64,000 nucleotides of DNA from Cordilura impudica. Taxonomy: Eukaryota > Arthropoda > Insecta > Diptera > Scathophagidae. The notes beneath the pieces were generated by a model. It saw only the letters and a list, made by a program, of their open reading frames with translations. It was not told the DNA's origin and made no database searches. This document shows, piece by piece, positions 1 to 11,406 of the stretch. Location of the stretch: positions 334,657,144 through 334,721,143 of the forward strand of contig OY821517.1 of NCBI GenBank assembly GCA_963682025.1, read 5' to 3'. A program made the translations under genes and the position numbers. Each line of letters begins with the position of its first letter. The first letter of the stretch is position 1.

Positions 1-392
1 ACAAGTATATTTGCCGAAGGAACCATACATCAAAAATCATTTTCGAACACATAATTTTATTTGGGGTACCCATATACGACATAAATCGATTTTCATCGAA
101 ATTTTGGGGGCCTACATTTGACCCACTCTAATATTTATATATATATATTATAAATACACTTTATCAAAATATCTTCAAATTGTATAAATTATTAGTTAGA
201 ACGAGGGACGGAGGTATAAAATATGATTCATTCAATTAAGATTTCTTATCTTTTTTTTTTTTAATTCTTTCACTTTATAAATAAAGCCGTCATTCTGAGA
301 GGTTCAGATTTTCATTGCTTCCACAATATCAACTCCTTTGGATGTGGTTTTAAACAACTCTCCAAAGAGGTTATACTAAAGCTGCGAGTGTT
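1..392. other. AT-rich sequence, nothing recognised
   Basis: Probably mtd intron or its flank. It contains homopolymer T runs and no frame or repeat I recognise. Confidence 0.4.
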
Positions 393-1420
393 GATCAATA
401 AGTCCGTGAATTTTTTAACTTTCCCTATAGCCCACTAAAAATTAACACTTCTCTTATCAACTACCAAGAGACAAGATACCAAGAGACCAAGAGACAACTA
501 GCAGCGATTATCTTTTTTTCTTTTTATTTCTTCCAAATAATAGATTTTTTCCTCAAAATAGACGTTTGTATCGGTGATGACCACTTCATTCGACCCATTC
601 GACCGCCGAGTCATTTCTTCGGGAAATAGTCGTAGGCGGCTAAATCTGGAGAATTTGCTGGATAGTCTAGCAGTTCGTAGTACAATTTATGGATTTTTGC
701 CGTGGAAAATACACACGTATGCGTTATCATGGTGGGTGGAACAGCAATTTTTCTTTTGCCGTTTGCAGTCGTTTTTGCTTCAAATCAATGTCGAATCTGT
801 GCAATATCTGTGCATAATATTCGGCAGTGATCGTTCAGCCTTTTCAAGATAATCGATGTATATGACACCGCATGCATCCAAAAAAAAAAATGCAGACCCA
901 GTTTAACTTGTTTTGGTGCACGTTCAACCGGATATGTCTACTGCATTGGCTGTTGCTTTATTTCTGGTGTGTTGTAATAAATCCATGTTTCGTCCACCGT
1001 TACTAAATGGCGCAAAAAATCCTTCGGATTACGGTTGCGGTTATGGTCGAGTATGAGTAATGGCGGCACCCATCGTGCGGATAGCATTTTCATTTCCAAT
1101 TATACTTGTTATGTACCCTCAGTCACCTCACGCAATTTCATTCTCCAACCATCCAACATCATTCCATGGATTTGATTGACAAATTGTGGGGAGAACGTTC
1201 GGACTCACTTGTGATGGTACAACCACAACGGAATTCAGTAAACCAATTCTTAACCGTTGAAGTTAATGGTGCAGAGTCATCATGGTATTTATCAAGATTT
1301 TCCTTGGATTCGGAGAAGGTTTTTATCGGCAAAAATAATGTTTTATGAGCACTTGAAATTATTTTTTTTTTTAATTCTGCTTTCAATGGCTGTCAAACAC
1401 AAATTAAAAGAGGCATATGA
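393..1420 (-). pseudogene. degenerate mariner transposase and its end
   Basis: Remains of a mariner element with the transposase on the minus strand. The N-terminal piece (about 1386-1159) reads DDSAPLTSTVKNWFTEFRCG, which is the second helix-turn-helix region of mariner transposases. A second piece (about 1060-900) reads NRNRKDFLRHLVTVDETWI, containing the first catalytic Asp of the family (VTVDETWIH). Frameshifts, stops and internal losses separate the pieces. The left edge at 393-412 carries GATCAATAAGTCCGTGA, the same terminal sequence as the short MITE at 49253-49482, so this is probably the 3' end. No matching right-hand end was found near 1420. Confidence 0.75.
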
Positions 1421-2664
1421 AAATTTTACACTTCTATGAAAAGAGTTTGATCCATATTCTAAAAAAGATTTTATAATGCATTTTTTTAATAATTGTTTAT
1501 AAAATATGTATTTTATAAATTCGTATTTGAAACATACCAACTATATCAAAATTTGGAAAATTTGGTGCCCGTACTTTATGGATTTACGTGTTATTATTTT
1601 AATGTACGATTGTTTGGTTTCATGTTAAAGCAACGAGTAATATGTATGGGGGAATAGTGGGAGATAGAAATAAAAAATACTTTAATGCGACTAGCTGACG
1701 AATAATATAAATAAATCGAATGTAGAGTATTGTAACACATCTCGCATAGTTTTTTTTTTATAGAATATATATATATATATATTAATTAATCGATTTATCG
1801 GTTTATATATATATATATATATATAAATTATCGATTTATTACAAGTTCTGGGGTCGAATCGTCGTATTCGTTATTGAAATTTTTCGATCGGAATTATTTT
1901 TTTATTTTCTAAAATAATATACTAAGATACTTTGTCACAGCTAACGAGGTCTGACGATTGCCAGTCTTCTTTAAATAATAAACCAAAATATGGAATTTCG
2001 ATTGGTTTTACTCGATATCGAATGCGACGATTTGCCCCCTGAGTAAGTTTTAATTCTAGTTTTCATAATTTAATGTAATATTCAAAATGTTTTATCAAAT
2101 GATACATCAAATAGCCGAATAATCAATTAGTTGATCAATTGATTAATCAAAAATTATAATTATAATTAACTAATTAATTTAAATTTTAATTAGAATTAGT
2201 CTATTCGTACATTGGCAACACAACACTGAGTTACAGTCACGACTTGTTAAACCAAAATTATTTCATCTTCATGGCCTTGTACGTTTACAAGGAATTATAG
2301 TTTAAAGATTTCTGCATATCAAATGCATCATATGCACAAAATAAAAAGTGAAATGAAAATGAATTAAGAACACATTTTTACAGTGAAAGTATACTTTAAA
2401 AATGACCTAGTGTAAGTTGTAGGCCTGGTTAAGTAAATTACTTTTCAAATTTTAGAATTTTGAAAACACCCTAAAAATTTGAAGTTATCGGCAAAAAAAA
2501 AACTTTTTTTCAACACTTCACAGACTGAAATATTTTTAAATAAATCAGTTTTGAACCGATTTTAAATTTACCTTTATTAGTGAGTAAAATAAATCGTTGT
2601 TAGAATTGGTTAAACATTGTTAAAGTAAAATTTTTTTTAAATAAAATAAAAATAAAGTACAACT
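1421..2664. other. AT-rich gap with TA microsatellite
   Basis: No gene seen. A TA dinucleotide tract at 1766-1824 is interrupted by ATTAATTAATCGATTTATCG. The rest is AT-rich without a recognised repeat. Confidence 0.4.
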
Positions 2665-2667
2665 TTA

Positions 2668-3377
2668 AGTTGGAAACACAACTGGGACGAACGACGAATT
2701 TTTCGTTCCGCATATTCGTCGTCAGAAATAAAACACATTTGTGTATATGAAAATGCACACAATCAGTGCGTCGAACGAAATACGTAGTGCGTATCGAACT
2801 CTATGATAGGTTTATTTATATTTCTTACGCCGACGAATGACGAATAAATTGGTGTAGAGTGGCCGTATTTTATTTTAGTTTTTCAAATGTTTTAGTAAAT
2901 AAAGTTATTTTTGTCTTTAAGAAATGTTTTATATTTTATTTATAACATATAAGTTAAATAAAATCTATTTTTAATTATATAATTTACTTTTACATAGTTT
3001 TTTGTTAATATTTATTCTTTTTCGTTTAGTGCTTCTTTTTTTTTAAATATGGTCACACTATCAGCTACAACATGTAACATAAAATTAATTTATTAAATTA
3101 AAATTTATGTAATTTTTGTCAGAATTAAAAAATTAAACGCTGCCGTACAAAAATAAATGCATTTACCATCATGAACATGATGTTTACAATTGTAGTAACT
3201 CGTACAAAGTTAAAAATTCTTTTATTCATATTTTTTCAATACTTACAAAAACGTTACAGCTGTTATGTGAATTCGTCGTAATTGTATTTCATTCGACGAA
3301 TTTACGCAACGAATTGTTGCCGACAAATTCGTCGAGCTGTGCGAAATTCGTCGTTCGTCCCAGTCGTGTTTCCACCT
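2668..3377. mobile_element. 710-bp TIR element with TTA target duplication
   Basis: The left end reads AGTTGGAAACACAACTGGGA and the right end, reversed, reads AGGTGGAAACACGACTGGGA; both continue CGAACGACGAATTT. TTA flanks both sides (2665-2667 and 3378-3380). A 3-bp TWA target and an AG-type end fit PIF/Harbinger-like MITEs. Interior sequence has several inverted CGACGAAT motifs and no coding frame of note. Confidence 0.75.
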
Positions 3378-3889
3378 TTAGATGCAAACAATTTTGCTAT
3401 TACTTTTTAGTCACTTTTATTAAAAAAAGAAAACGTGGCACATACTGGGAAAAATTCAAATTTTATTTAAAAAATTTTTTAAAAATTTCTTTGAATGGAC
3501 AAATATAAAAAACGAACTTTTTGACTGAAATTGAATGAAATCGATATGGGTAATATATGGGTACCCCACATAATTTTCAGCGCTGAATATGATAATGATA
3601 TTTTGGGCTATTTTAAATATGGGAAAGTCAAAGATTCGTCGATTTGTGCAATGATTTCGTAAATTTTTCCCAAAAAGGTGAAAAAATCCACAAAAAATGC
3701 ACGAAAACGCCCCCTGGCGGCTATTAAAAATAAAAATAATTGTGAAAAATGGATTTCCCGACCCAAAAACACATTTTCAAAAAAATTTTTTTTTATTTGG
3801 AATGAGTATTATGGAAAATATCATGAAAATACCTTCATCGAAATTTTGGCAGGCACGAAAATTATTTTAGAGGTATGGTCGCATTAACA

Positions 3890-4080
3890 GGGTGTAACGA
3901 ATTATTATAAATATTTTATTTCATTTAATTTAATATAATTTTTAAGACCGATTAAACATAAATTTTATCATTCTCAGCTTCTCCTCCATATGAACTATAA
4001 CTATGCCAATTTTCACACTCCTCCGTGCCCGTATATTGCGTAAAAATGAAACTTAAAATTTACCTTTATGTATCTAGATA
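3890..4080 (+). repeat. direct repeat of 4500-4690
   Basis: The block with TTCTCCTCCATATGAACTAT and CTCCTCCGTGC recurs at 4500-4690 in the same orientation with moderate divergence. The two copies flank a Helitron remnant. The 300 bp or so before it are AT-rich and unrecognised. Confidence 0.6.
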
Positions 4081-4138
4081 TAGATATATGTATATATCTA
4101 TGTATATATATATATACAAATACTAGCAGTATACCAGC

Positions 4139-4505
4139 TAGTTTTTAATTATTGTATTAAGTAGCAGAGCCCAGCACTCGAAATTCGAGTGCAAATTCTG
4201 GGATATTTAATTTTTTCATTCAATGGTTTTCAATCTATATGTAGAAGAAATTATGAATATTTAAATAAAATTAATTAAATTTCATTATATGTATATACTT
4301 CATGAACGCACAGAAGAAATATAAATGGGATTGTTAATAAATAATTTTATAAGAGCCTACCGGCATTGTAATCAATTTTAGGAAATTCACAATTCAACAC
4401 AGGGCGATTAAAATGTACTCTTTTTTGAAACCATCAAACATGCGATGAATTGTGAATTGGCTAAAATTGATTAGCATACCTTTAGCATCTTATAAAATTA
4501 TTTTT
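4139..4505 (-). mobile_element. Helitron 3'-end remnants in inverted arrangement
   Basis: The palindrome GCACTCGAAATTCGAGTGC at 4175-4193 is the 3' hairpin of the Helitron family also seen at 4699-6211, here on the minus strand. The block with TTGTGAATTGGCTAAAATTG appears forward at about 4445-4505 and reversed at about 4330-4400, so parts of two copies meet head to head. Confidence 0.55.
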
Positions 4506-5038
4506 TATAAATATTTTATTTTATTTAATTTAATACATTTTTAACACATATTACACATAAATTTTATCATACTGGACTTCTTCTCCATATGAACTATAAA
4601 ATTGCCAAATTTCAAACTCCTCCGTGCGCGCATTTTGCTTAAAAAGTGGTCGAAAGATTTACTTTCACATATTAATATATAGATTATTTAAAACACAATC
4701 TATAATATTAATAGGTAAGGCGATTTCTTGTGACCGATGATTTGTTCCACAGTTTTCTCCTGATTTTGACCAAACGTATATTATTTGAAAGGTATATCTT
4801 TTTAGCTATCCACCAGATTTACAGATTTTTAAATTTATACATTTTGCTTAAAAAGTGGTCGAAAGATTTACCTTCACGTATTAATATATAGATCATTTAA
4901 ACCATAATCTATAATATTAATACAGGGTGCGGCTAAAGTTACTATATGATGTAAAACAATTGTAACTTCTTTGCTTGCGAGTATTTAACTTTTTCTTTTT
5001 TCCTATTTCAGAAATTAAACTTGGGAGAATATTTAAAA

Positions 5039-5344
5039 ATGGAACGCTATACAATTGCGCAAAGAACTAAGATTGTTTTTCTATTCATTGAAAATCATCG
5101 TTCGATAATTAATACTCAACGTGCATACAGAAGATTTTATGGTGTAAGAACTGCTCCAACGGGTCCAACCATTCGTTCGTTGGTGAATAATTTTGCTGAA
5201 TATGGGACTGTCGGAGATTCAAGACGTACAGGCAGACCTCGAACTGGCAGATCGGCCGAAAATATTGATGCTGTGCGACAGAGCGTCGAAGAAAATCCGC
5301 AGACATCAACGATTTGCACCTCTTCCCTTACAAAATCCAAGTAG
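5039..5344 (+). pseudogene. mariner transposase N-terminal HTH part
   Basis: Reads MERYTIAQRTKIVFLFIENH...TQRAYRRFYGVRTAPTGP...GRPRTGRSAENIDAVRQSV. This is the double helix-turn-helix DNA-binding region with the GRPR-type hook of mariner transposases; the wording RAYRRFYGVRTAPTGPTIR fits the rosa-like or basal mariner branch. A start six codons earlier (5021) is possible. The frame is lost at 5344 and continues in another frame from about 5314. Confidence 0.85.
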
Positions 5345-5693
5345 TCCAAAAACTAAATCCTGAGGACTTCGTATTGCGCTTGGAAAATGCTAGAGCAGTT
5401 TTAAATCTCGTTGATCAAAATGAAAATTTTTTGTCAAATTTAATGATGACCGACGAAGCGCATTTTCACTTGAACGGTTTCGTAAATAAACAAAACAACA
5501 GATTTTGGGGATCCCAAAAGTTTATGTGAATAAGCCCCAAACCTTGCAGCAATTAAAGGACAACATTCAAGAAGAAATTGATCGTATACCACAAGAAACA
5601 CTCAACAAAGTTATGGAAAATGCCATAAAAAGAGCACATTTTTGCGTTAGAGAAAACGGTTCTCATTTAACTGATATTATTTTTCATAATTAA
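5314..5693 (+). pseudogene. mariner catalytic-part remnants
   Basis: Two frames. The first (to about 5520) has LHLFPYKIQVVQKLNPEDF and MMTDEAHFHLNGFVNKQN, holding the first catalytic Asp (DEAHF). Near 5515 it jumps to VYVNKPQTLQQLKDNIQEEI and ENGSHLTDIIFHN, the C-terminus. The region between, which should hold the second and third acidic residues, is deleted. Confidence 0.85.
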
Positions 5694-6479
5694 TGTAAAA
5701 AAATAACATAAAATAAACATTCTTTTTATCATAAATTTTTTTGTTTTTTCATTCCATTCAATAGTTATTTAAAAAACAAATCATATAGTTACTTTAGCCG
5801 CACCCTGTATGTAAGGTAATTTCTTGTGACAGATGATTTGTTCCACAGTTTTCTCTTATTTGAAAGATATTTCTTTTTAGCTGTCCACCAGATTTGCAGA
5901 TTTTTAAACTTTTACATTTTTTTTGGAGTAAAATACATTAAAAGTTGCTATTAACACATACATAAAATTATACAATGCTATGTGTGTGTTTATTAAATTT
6001 TTTAATGTGTTGGTAAGTTTGTTTTCCTCATTCATAATAATAATTGTGTTGAATTTAAACCAATAACGCAATCGATATTTAAAAAGTGTTGAATTGAGAA
6101 TTGGCTAAAATTGGTTAGTATACCTTTAGGGTCTTATAAGATAATTTATTAAATGAAAAAATAAAATTTCCTAGAATTTGCACTCGAATTTCGAGGGCTT
6201 GGATCTTCTAGTAATATTTAAAAATAATTAGAAATATAGTGTTAGTGACGATACGATGGGAACTTTTAACAATATATATTTTTGACGGCTTGGACGGTCA
6301 AAACCAAAAAATGTTATCATAAAATTATTAATTTAAACATTTGTATATTTTATTTATTTAACAAAGAAGAAATATTAACATAACTTCAGAAAAAAATAAC
6401 AAAACTTGAAAAAATTTAATTTTATGATGTTGACAAAACAATAGAAACCCTTACTATACAATAACACTGTGCAATTAAA

Positions 6480-6997
6480 CGATGGTCATGTTCTTGGGGA
6501 AGGATGATTCTTATACCAAACGATTGTATTAGGTTATTATAGCAAAACCCCCAAAGCGTTTGTTCCTGTGTGGCTATAGGCATATTTTATGGCCATTTAA
6601 ATATTTAATTTTTTCGCCAACAGTATTCTTATTCCAGTCCATGTGTTCTTTAGCAAGATTGAAGCTAGCCAAACGATTTTTCTCTGATATCAGTGGATTC
6701 CTCACAGGACGATAACAACTAAGATCAGCCTCAATGTCTCGTCGGGAAACAGTTCTAGCACATAGTTTTACTTTCAGATTGTTAATGATCTCTTTAAGTA
6801 GCATTTTTGGACACTTTTAAACTCTCTTGCTATTAAATATCCTGTCTTTGACTCGTTTTATGGGCCCTGTGCCATTAAATTAAATTCTGGATTTATTGAT
6901 AGAACATTTCTCTCAAATATTCTTTTGCTTACGATCAGCACCAAACTCATCTATTACTCTGGTTTTTAGCTCTTCATAAAACTTTATTTTTGCCATT
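6480..6997 (-). pseudogene. Tc1-like transposase remnant
   Basis: It starts MAKIKFYEELKTRVIDEFGA at 6997, has stops, then reads CPKMLLKEIINNLKVKLC, ARTVSRRDIEADLSCYRPVR, NPLISEKNRLASFNLAKEHM and DWNKNTVGEKIKY. This is the N-terminal DNA-binding region and the start of the catalytic domain of Tc1-type transposases (RTVSRRL, YRP, LISEKNRLARLNFAKEH). The rest is scrambled. The stretch to about 7357 is AT-rich with no recognised end. Confidence 0.8.
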
Positions 6998-7357
6998 ATT
7001 TTTTAATAATTGAAAGAAAACGTCAGAGTCCATAAATATTTAAATAACACACCTTCTATTTTTATTGCTTTTATCAACTCTGGTAAAGCGGTTTAAAAGT
7101 TTCCACTGTTTTGGCTTCACTAAAAAAGTGTTTCTTTTTGCGTTTATCAGTTTTTTTTAATTGCATTTTTTGTAACAAATTTGTCATCTTTCAAAAATTT
7201 TAGGACGCAACGCGAATTTGTTAAATAAAACAAAATTTAGAATTTTGTAAAAGTTTCCAATGTATTGCCACCTACTCTATTTAAGTACCAATTTTTTATT
7301 GATATTAGGTTCGAAAATTATTCAAATTGTAAAGATCAAAAGTTAAATTTATTTTTA

Positions 7358-7489
7358 ACAAGTAAGTAAATTATAGTCGGTCTAGACCTACTATAGGATA
7401 CCCTATACCATGCGTTTAGAGACCCTACCCCATAGGCCCAACTAACTGGACATAGAAAATTAGCATAAAGCAAATTTGAGTGGTATTTT
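7358..7489 (+). mobile_element. Helentron-like element, left part (split copy)
   Basis: Left part of a copy of the ~0.78 kb family: ACAAGTAAG, then the palindrome AGTCGGTCTAGACC, then CCCTATACCATGCG. It is interrupted at about 7489 by a second copy in the opposite direction and resumes at 8266 with TTTTTTTGTCTGCAGATATG. Confidence 0.8.
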
Positions 7490-8265
7490 TATACCCTATA
7501 ACACTATGTGGTTTGGGTATAATGACTTTGTGCTGCTGTTTGTAACAACCAAAAATATTTGACCTAGACCCATCTTTAATTATACCGATCGAATCAGAAT
7601 CACTTTTTGAGTTGATTTAACAATGTCCGTCCGTCCGTCCGTCTGTGTGTCCATGTAAACCTTGTAATCAAACTGCAGGTCGCAAATATGAATATATTTT
7701 GATGAAATTTGGTACATAAGCTTTTATCGGCCATGGGATGAACGCTATTGAAATTGTTGAGAATCGGTCCATGTTCAGACCTAGCCCCATACAAATTACC
7801 CCTATGAAATCGACATAAATTGCCATAAGATCCGAATTGTCATATAGATCTTACTCAAATTGGGTTTTGTATGCGTTCATTACGTCCATTAATGAGTAAT
7901 CCAAAAATGATCCCTTTGGCCCCATATAGGGCTGCTTCCCGATCTTCACTTAAATCTATTAAAAAACAAAAATATTGCACTGATTCTTCTCAGATTTGGT
8001 TTGTATATATTTTTGCAAAATACAAGAGACTTTTCCAAACATAATCAGGATCGGTCCATTTTTGGACCTAGTCCCCATATAGATATAGCATCCGATATGA
8101 ACTTTTTCGTATCTGCAGCCAAAAAAAATTAATAAAAATCCCACTCAAATTTTGTTTTTGCTTATTTTCTATGTCCAGTTAGTTGGGCCTAAGAGATAGG
8201 GTTTCTAAACGCATGATATAGGGTATCGTATAGTCGGTCTAGACCGACTATAATTTTCTTACTTG
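7490..8265 (-). mobile_element. Helentron-like element nested in another copy
   Basis: Full-length copy on the minus strand. In + orientation it begins TATACCCTATAACACTATGT (3' hairpin end), has (GTCC) repeats at 7625-7645, and ends with the TAGTCGGTCTAGACCGACTA palindrome and CTTACTTG. Structure (GTCY microsatellite, terminal hairpin, no coding) matches the DINE-1/mini-me group, now placed with Helentrons. Short frames here (e.g. HGPILNNFNSVH) recur in all copies and are not genes. Confidence 0.8.
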
Positions 8266-8828
8266 TTTTAAATTTTTTTGTCTGCAGATATGAAAAAGTT
8301 CATATCGGATGCTATATCTATATGGGGACTGGGCCCAAAAATGAACCGATCCTGACCATGTTTGGTAAGGTCTCTTGTATTTTGCAAAAATATATACAAA
8401 CAAAATTTGAGAAGAATCAGTACAATATTTTTGTTTTTTGATAGATTTAAGTAAAGATCGGGAAGCAGCTCTATATGGGGCCTATGACTAAGAATTGTCC
8501 CATAGGTATCATTTTTGGACTACTGATTAATGGATGTAATAAACACATACAAACCCAATTTGACTAAGATTTATATGATAATTTGGATCTTATGGCAATT
8601 TAAGTCGATTTCATAGGGGTCATTTGTATGGGGGCTAGGTCTGAATATGGACCGATTCTCACCAATTTCAATAGCGTTCATGCTATGGCCCATAAAAGCT
8701 TATATACCAAATTTCATCAAAATATATTAATATTTGCGACCTGCAGTTTGATTACAAGCTTTACATGGTAGTTACAAACAGCAGCACAAAGTCATTATAC
8801 CCAAACCACATAGTGGTATAGGGTATAA
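8266..8828 (+). mobile_element. Helentron-like element, right part (split copy)
   Basis: Continuation of the copy that starts at 7358. It runs from CTGCAGATATGAAAAAGTTC to the 3' hairpin TTATACCCAAACCACATAG...GGGTATAA. A deletion at about 8768 has removed the GTCC-repeat block. Confidence 0.8.
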
Positions 8829-9402
8829 AAATAAATGCTAAATTAATAAACAAGATACATTTAAAACAATTTAATATTAAATTAAAATAATAATAATAAT
8901 ATAATCGTGGATATTCGTAAGCAAATGCGTTTAAAATAGACTTCATTATTAAAAAAAAATAAATATAATGTAAAACTTGATTTTGAAAAGAACTGCAGAT
9001 ATAAATATCTGAAAACTTGAATGTGATTTTTTTTAAATTTATTATGATACAAAAACAAATATATATTTCAAGGATCTCATTTTATAGCTTCTGCATTTGC
9101 ATTTCTTGTTGATATAGAAAATTTTAATTTTAGAAATTCGTCTCAAATTTTGTTTGCACTACTTTCAAACGTTTCGCTGCACTTAGATAAAGTTTGAATA
9201 AAACTATCATATCTTTATCTATAATATTAATAGGCTAGGCGATTTCTTGTGACCGATGTTTTGTTCTACCGTTTTATCCCGATTTTGACCAAACGTATAT
9301 TATTTGAAAGGTATTTCTTTTTAGCCGTTTTACAGATTTTTAAATTTTTTCCTTTATTTTGAGTAAATTTCATTTAAAGTTGCTACTGACACATACATAA
9401 AA

Positions 9403-10186
9403 CAAGTAAGAAAATTATAGTCGGTCTAGACCGACTATACGATACCCTATACCATACCTTTAGAGACCATATCTCTTAGGGCCAACTAATTGGATATAGA
9501 AAATAAGCATAAACCAAATTTGAGTGGCATTTTTTTAATTTTTTTGGCTGCAGATATAAAAAAGTTCATATCGGATACTATATTTATATGGGGACTAGGT
9601 CGAAAAATGGACCGATCCTGGCAATGGTTGGTAAAGTCTCTTGTATTTTGCAAAAATATATACAAACAAAATTTTAGATGAATCAGTGCAATATTTTTTT
9701 TTTTATAGATTTAAGTGAAGATCGGGAGCCTATGACTAAGAGTTGCCCGATAGGGATCGTTTTTGGACTACTCATTAATGGATGTAATAAACACATGCAT
9801 ACCCAATTTGACTCAGATCTATACGACAATTTGGATCTTATGGCAATTTATGTCGATTTCATAGGGGTCACTTGTATGGGGGCTAGGTCTGAACATGGAC
9901 CGATTCTCACCAATTTCAATAGCGTTCATCCCATGGCCGAGAAAAGATCAAATACCAAATTTCATCAAAATATATTCATATTTGCGACCTGCAGTTTGAT
10001 TACAAGCTTTACATGGACACACAGACGGACGGACGGACGGACGGACGGACATCGTTTAATCGAATCAGATAGTGATTCTGATTCGATCGGTATAATTAAA
10101 GATGGGTGTAGGTCAAATATTATTGGTTGTTACAAACAGCAGCACAAAGTCATTATACCCAAACCATATAGTGGTATAGGGTATAA
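9403..10186 (+). mobile_element. Helentron-like element, intact copy
   Basis: Intact 784-bp copy with the 5' palindrome at 9418-9438, GGAC repeats at 10021-10049, and the 3' hairpin at 10153-10186. The host Helitron has ACATACATAAAATTATACAA here in its empty copies, so the insertion falls between A and T with no target duplication. Confidence 0.88.
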
Positions 10187-10250
10187 TTATACACTGCTAT
10201 ATGTGTGTTTATTAAATTTGTTATTGTGTTTGTAATATAAATGAGTGTTT

Positions 10251-11037
10251 TTATACCCTATATCACTATGTGGTTTGGGTATAATGACTTTGTGCTGCTG
10301 TTTGTAACAACCAAAAATATTTCACCTAGACCCATCTTTAATTATACCGATCGAATCAGAATCACTTTCTGAGTTGATTTAACAATGTCCGTCCGTCCGT
10401 CCGTCCGTCCGTCCGTCTGTGTGTCCATGTAAAGCTTGTAATCAAACTGCAGGTCGCAAATATCAATATATTTTGATGAAATTTGGTATATAAGGTTTCA
10501 TCGGCCATGGAATGAACGCTATTGAAATTGGTGAGAATCGGTCCATGTTCAGACCTAGCCCCATACAAATTACCCATATGAAATCGACATAAATTGCCAT
10601 AAGATCCAAATTGTCATATAGATCTTACTGAAATTGGGTTTGTATGCGTTCATTACATCCAGTAATAAGTAGTCCAAAAATGATCCCTTTGACCCCATAT
10701 AGAGCTGCTTCCCGATCTTCACTTAAATCTATTAAAAAACAAAAATATTGCACTGATTCTTCTCAAATTTTGTTTGTACATATTTTTGCAAAATACAAGA
10801 GACTTTACCAAACATGATCAGGATCGGTCCATTTTTGGACCTAGTCCCTTTATAGATATAGCATCCGATATGAACTTTTTCATATCTGCAGCCAAAAAAA
10901 TTAATAAAAATCCCACTCAAATTTGGTTTTTGCTTATTTTCAATGTCCTGTTAGTTGGGCCTAAGAGATAGGGTTTCTAAACGCATGGTATAGGGTATCG
11001 TATAGTCGGTCTAGACCGACTATAATTTTCTTACTTG
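10251..11037 (-). mobile_element. Helentron-like element, intact copy
   Basis: Full-length copy on the minus strand in the same host Helitron, 64 bp beyond the previous insertion. The repeat block (GTCC)n is at 10387-10414. The right end is CTATAATTTTCTTACTTG. Confidence 0.85.
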
Positions 11038-11406
11038 TTTTGTGTTGATTTGTAAATTGAAAAAATAAAATTTCCTATAATTTGCACTCGAATTACGAGG
11101 GCTGGAATCTGCTAGTAGCAATAAAATGACATTTGCAGGCTGGAATCAATGTTGTTATATTTTATGTCATAAGCAATAATAAAGGTTTAAAGTTTAAACT
11201 TTAACCAGTTAATCATATTATATAACTAAAGTTATGCAAATTTAATGTCATATAAACAAATTGAGTTCAAAAATTCAGTTGGTTCCTAGAAATATAAAAA
11301 TCTCTTTGCATATATATCGATGGCTTAATGTGGAAATGTAAAATTTGCGTTTCTTTAAATGGGAAGGCAAAAATTATTTAAAAACTTTATATATACCAAC
11401 TATTCA

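Larger units (their letters stand above)
4923..5807 (+). mobile_element. internally deleted mariner element
   Basis: A complete but shortened mariner of 885 bp. Its 28-bp ends (CAGGGTGCGGCTAAAGT...ATATGAT) differ by one base, and TA flanks both sides. An intact empty version of the target exists at 4699-4720 (ATTAATAGGTAAGG). Three pieces of transposase remain and are annotated separately. The piece carrying the later two catalytic residues is missing, so it could only move by help in trans. Confidence 0.9.
4699..6211 (+). mobile_element. non-autonomous Helitron with mariner inside
   Basis: It starts TCTATAATATTAATAGG after an A and ends with a CTCGAATTTCGAG hairpin followed by GGATCTTCTAG before a T. 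These are classical Helitron ends (5' TC, 3' hairpin then CTAG, inserted between A and T). The first ~210 bp, with the flank from 4631, are duplicated in tandem: 4631-4720 resembles 4842-4920. A mariner element sits in the second start copy. No Rep/helicase coding sequence is present. Confidence 0.75.
9218..11115 (+). mobile_element. non-autonomous Helitron carrying two nested elements
   Basis: It starts TCTATAATATTAATAGGC after A (9217) and ends CTGGAATCTGCTAG before T (11116), with the CTCGAATTACGAG hairpin just inside the end. Two Helentron-like elements (9403-10186 and 10251-11037) are inserted; removing them leaves about 330 bp that align with the copy at 52354-52725. No coding sequence. 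The gap 8829-9217 before it is AT-rich and unrecognised. Confidence 0.8.

Noticed and set aside
9678..10235. 185-residue open frame with RRTDGRTDGHRL
   Set aside because: It lies wholly within a Helentron-like copy. Versions of the same peptide appear in most copies on either strand with differing frames and stops, and the RTDGRTDG part is the GGAC microsatellite.
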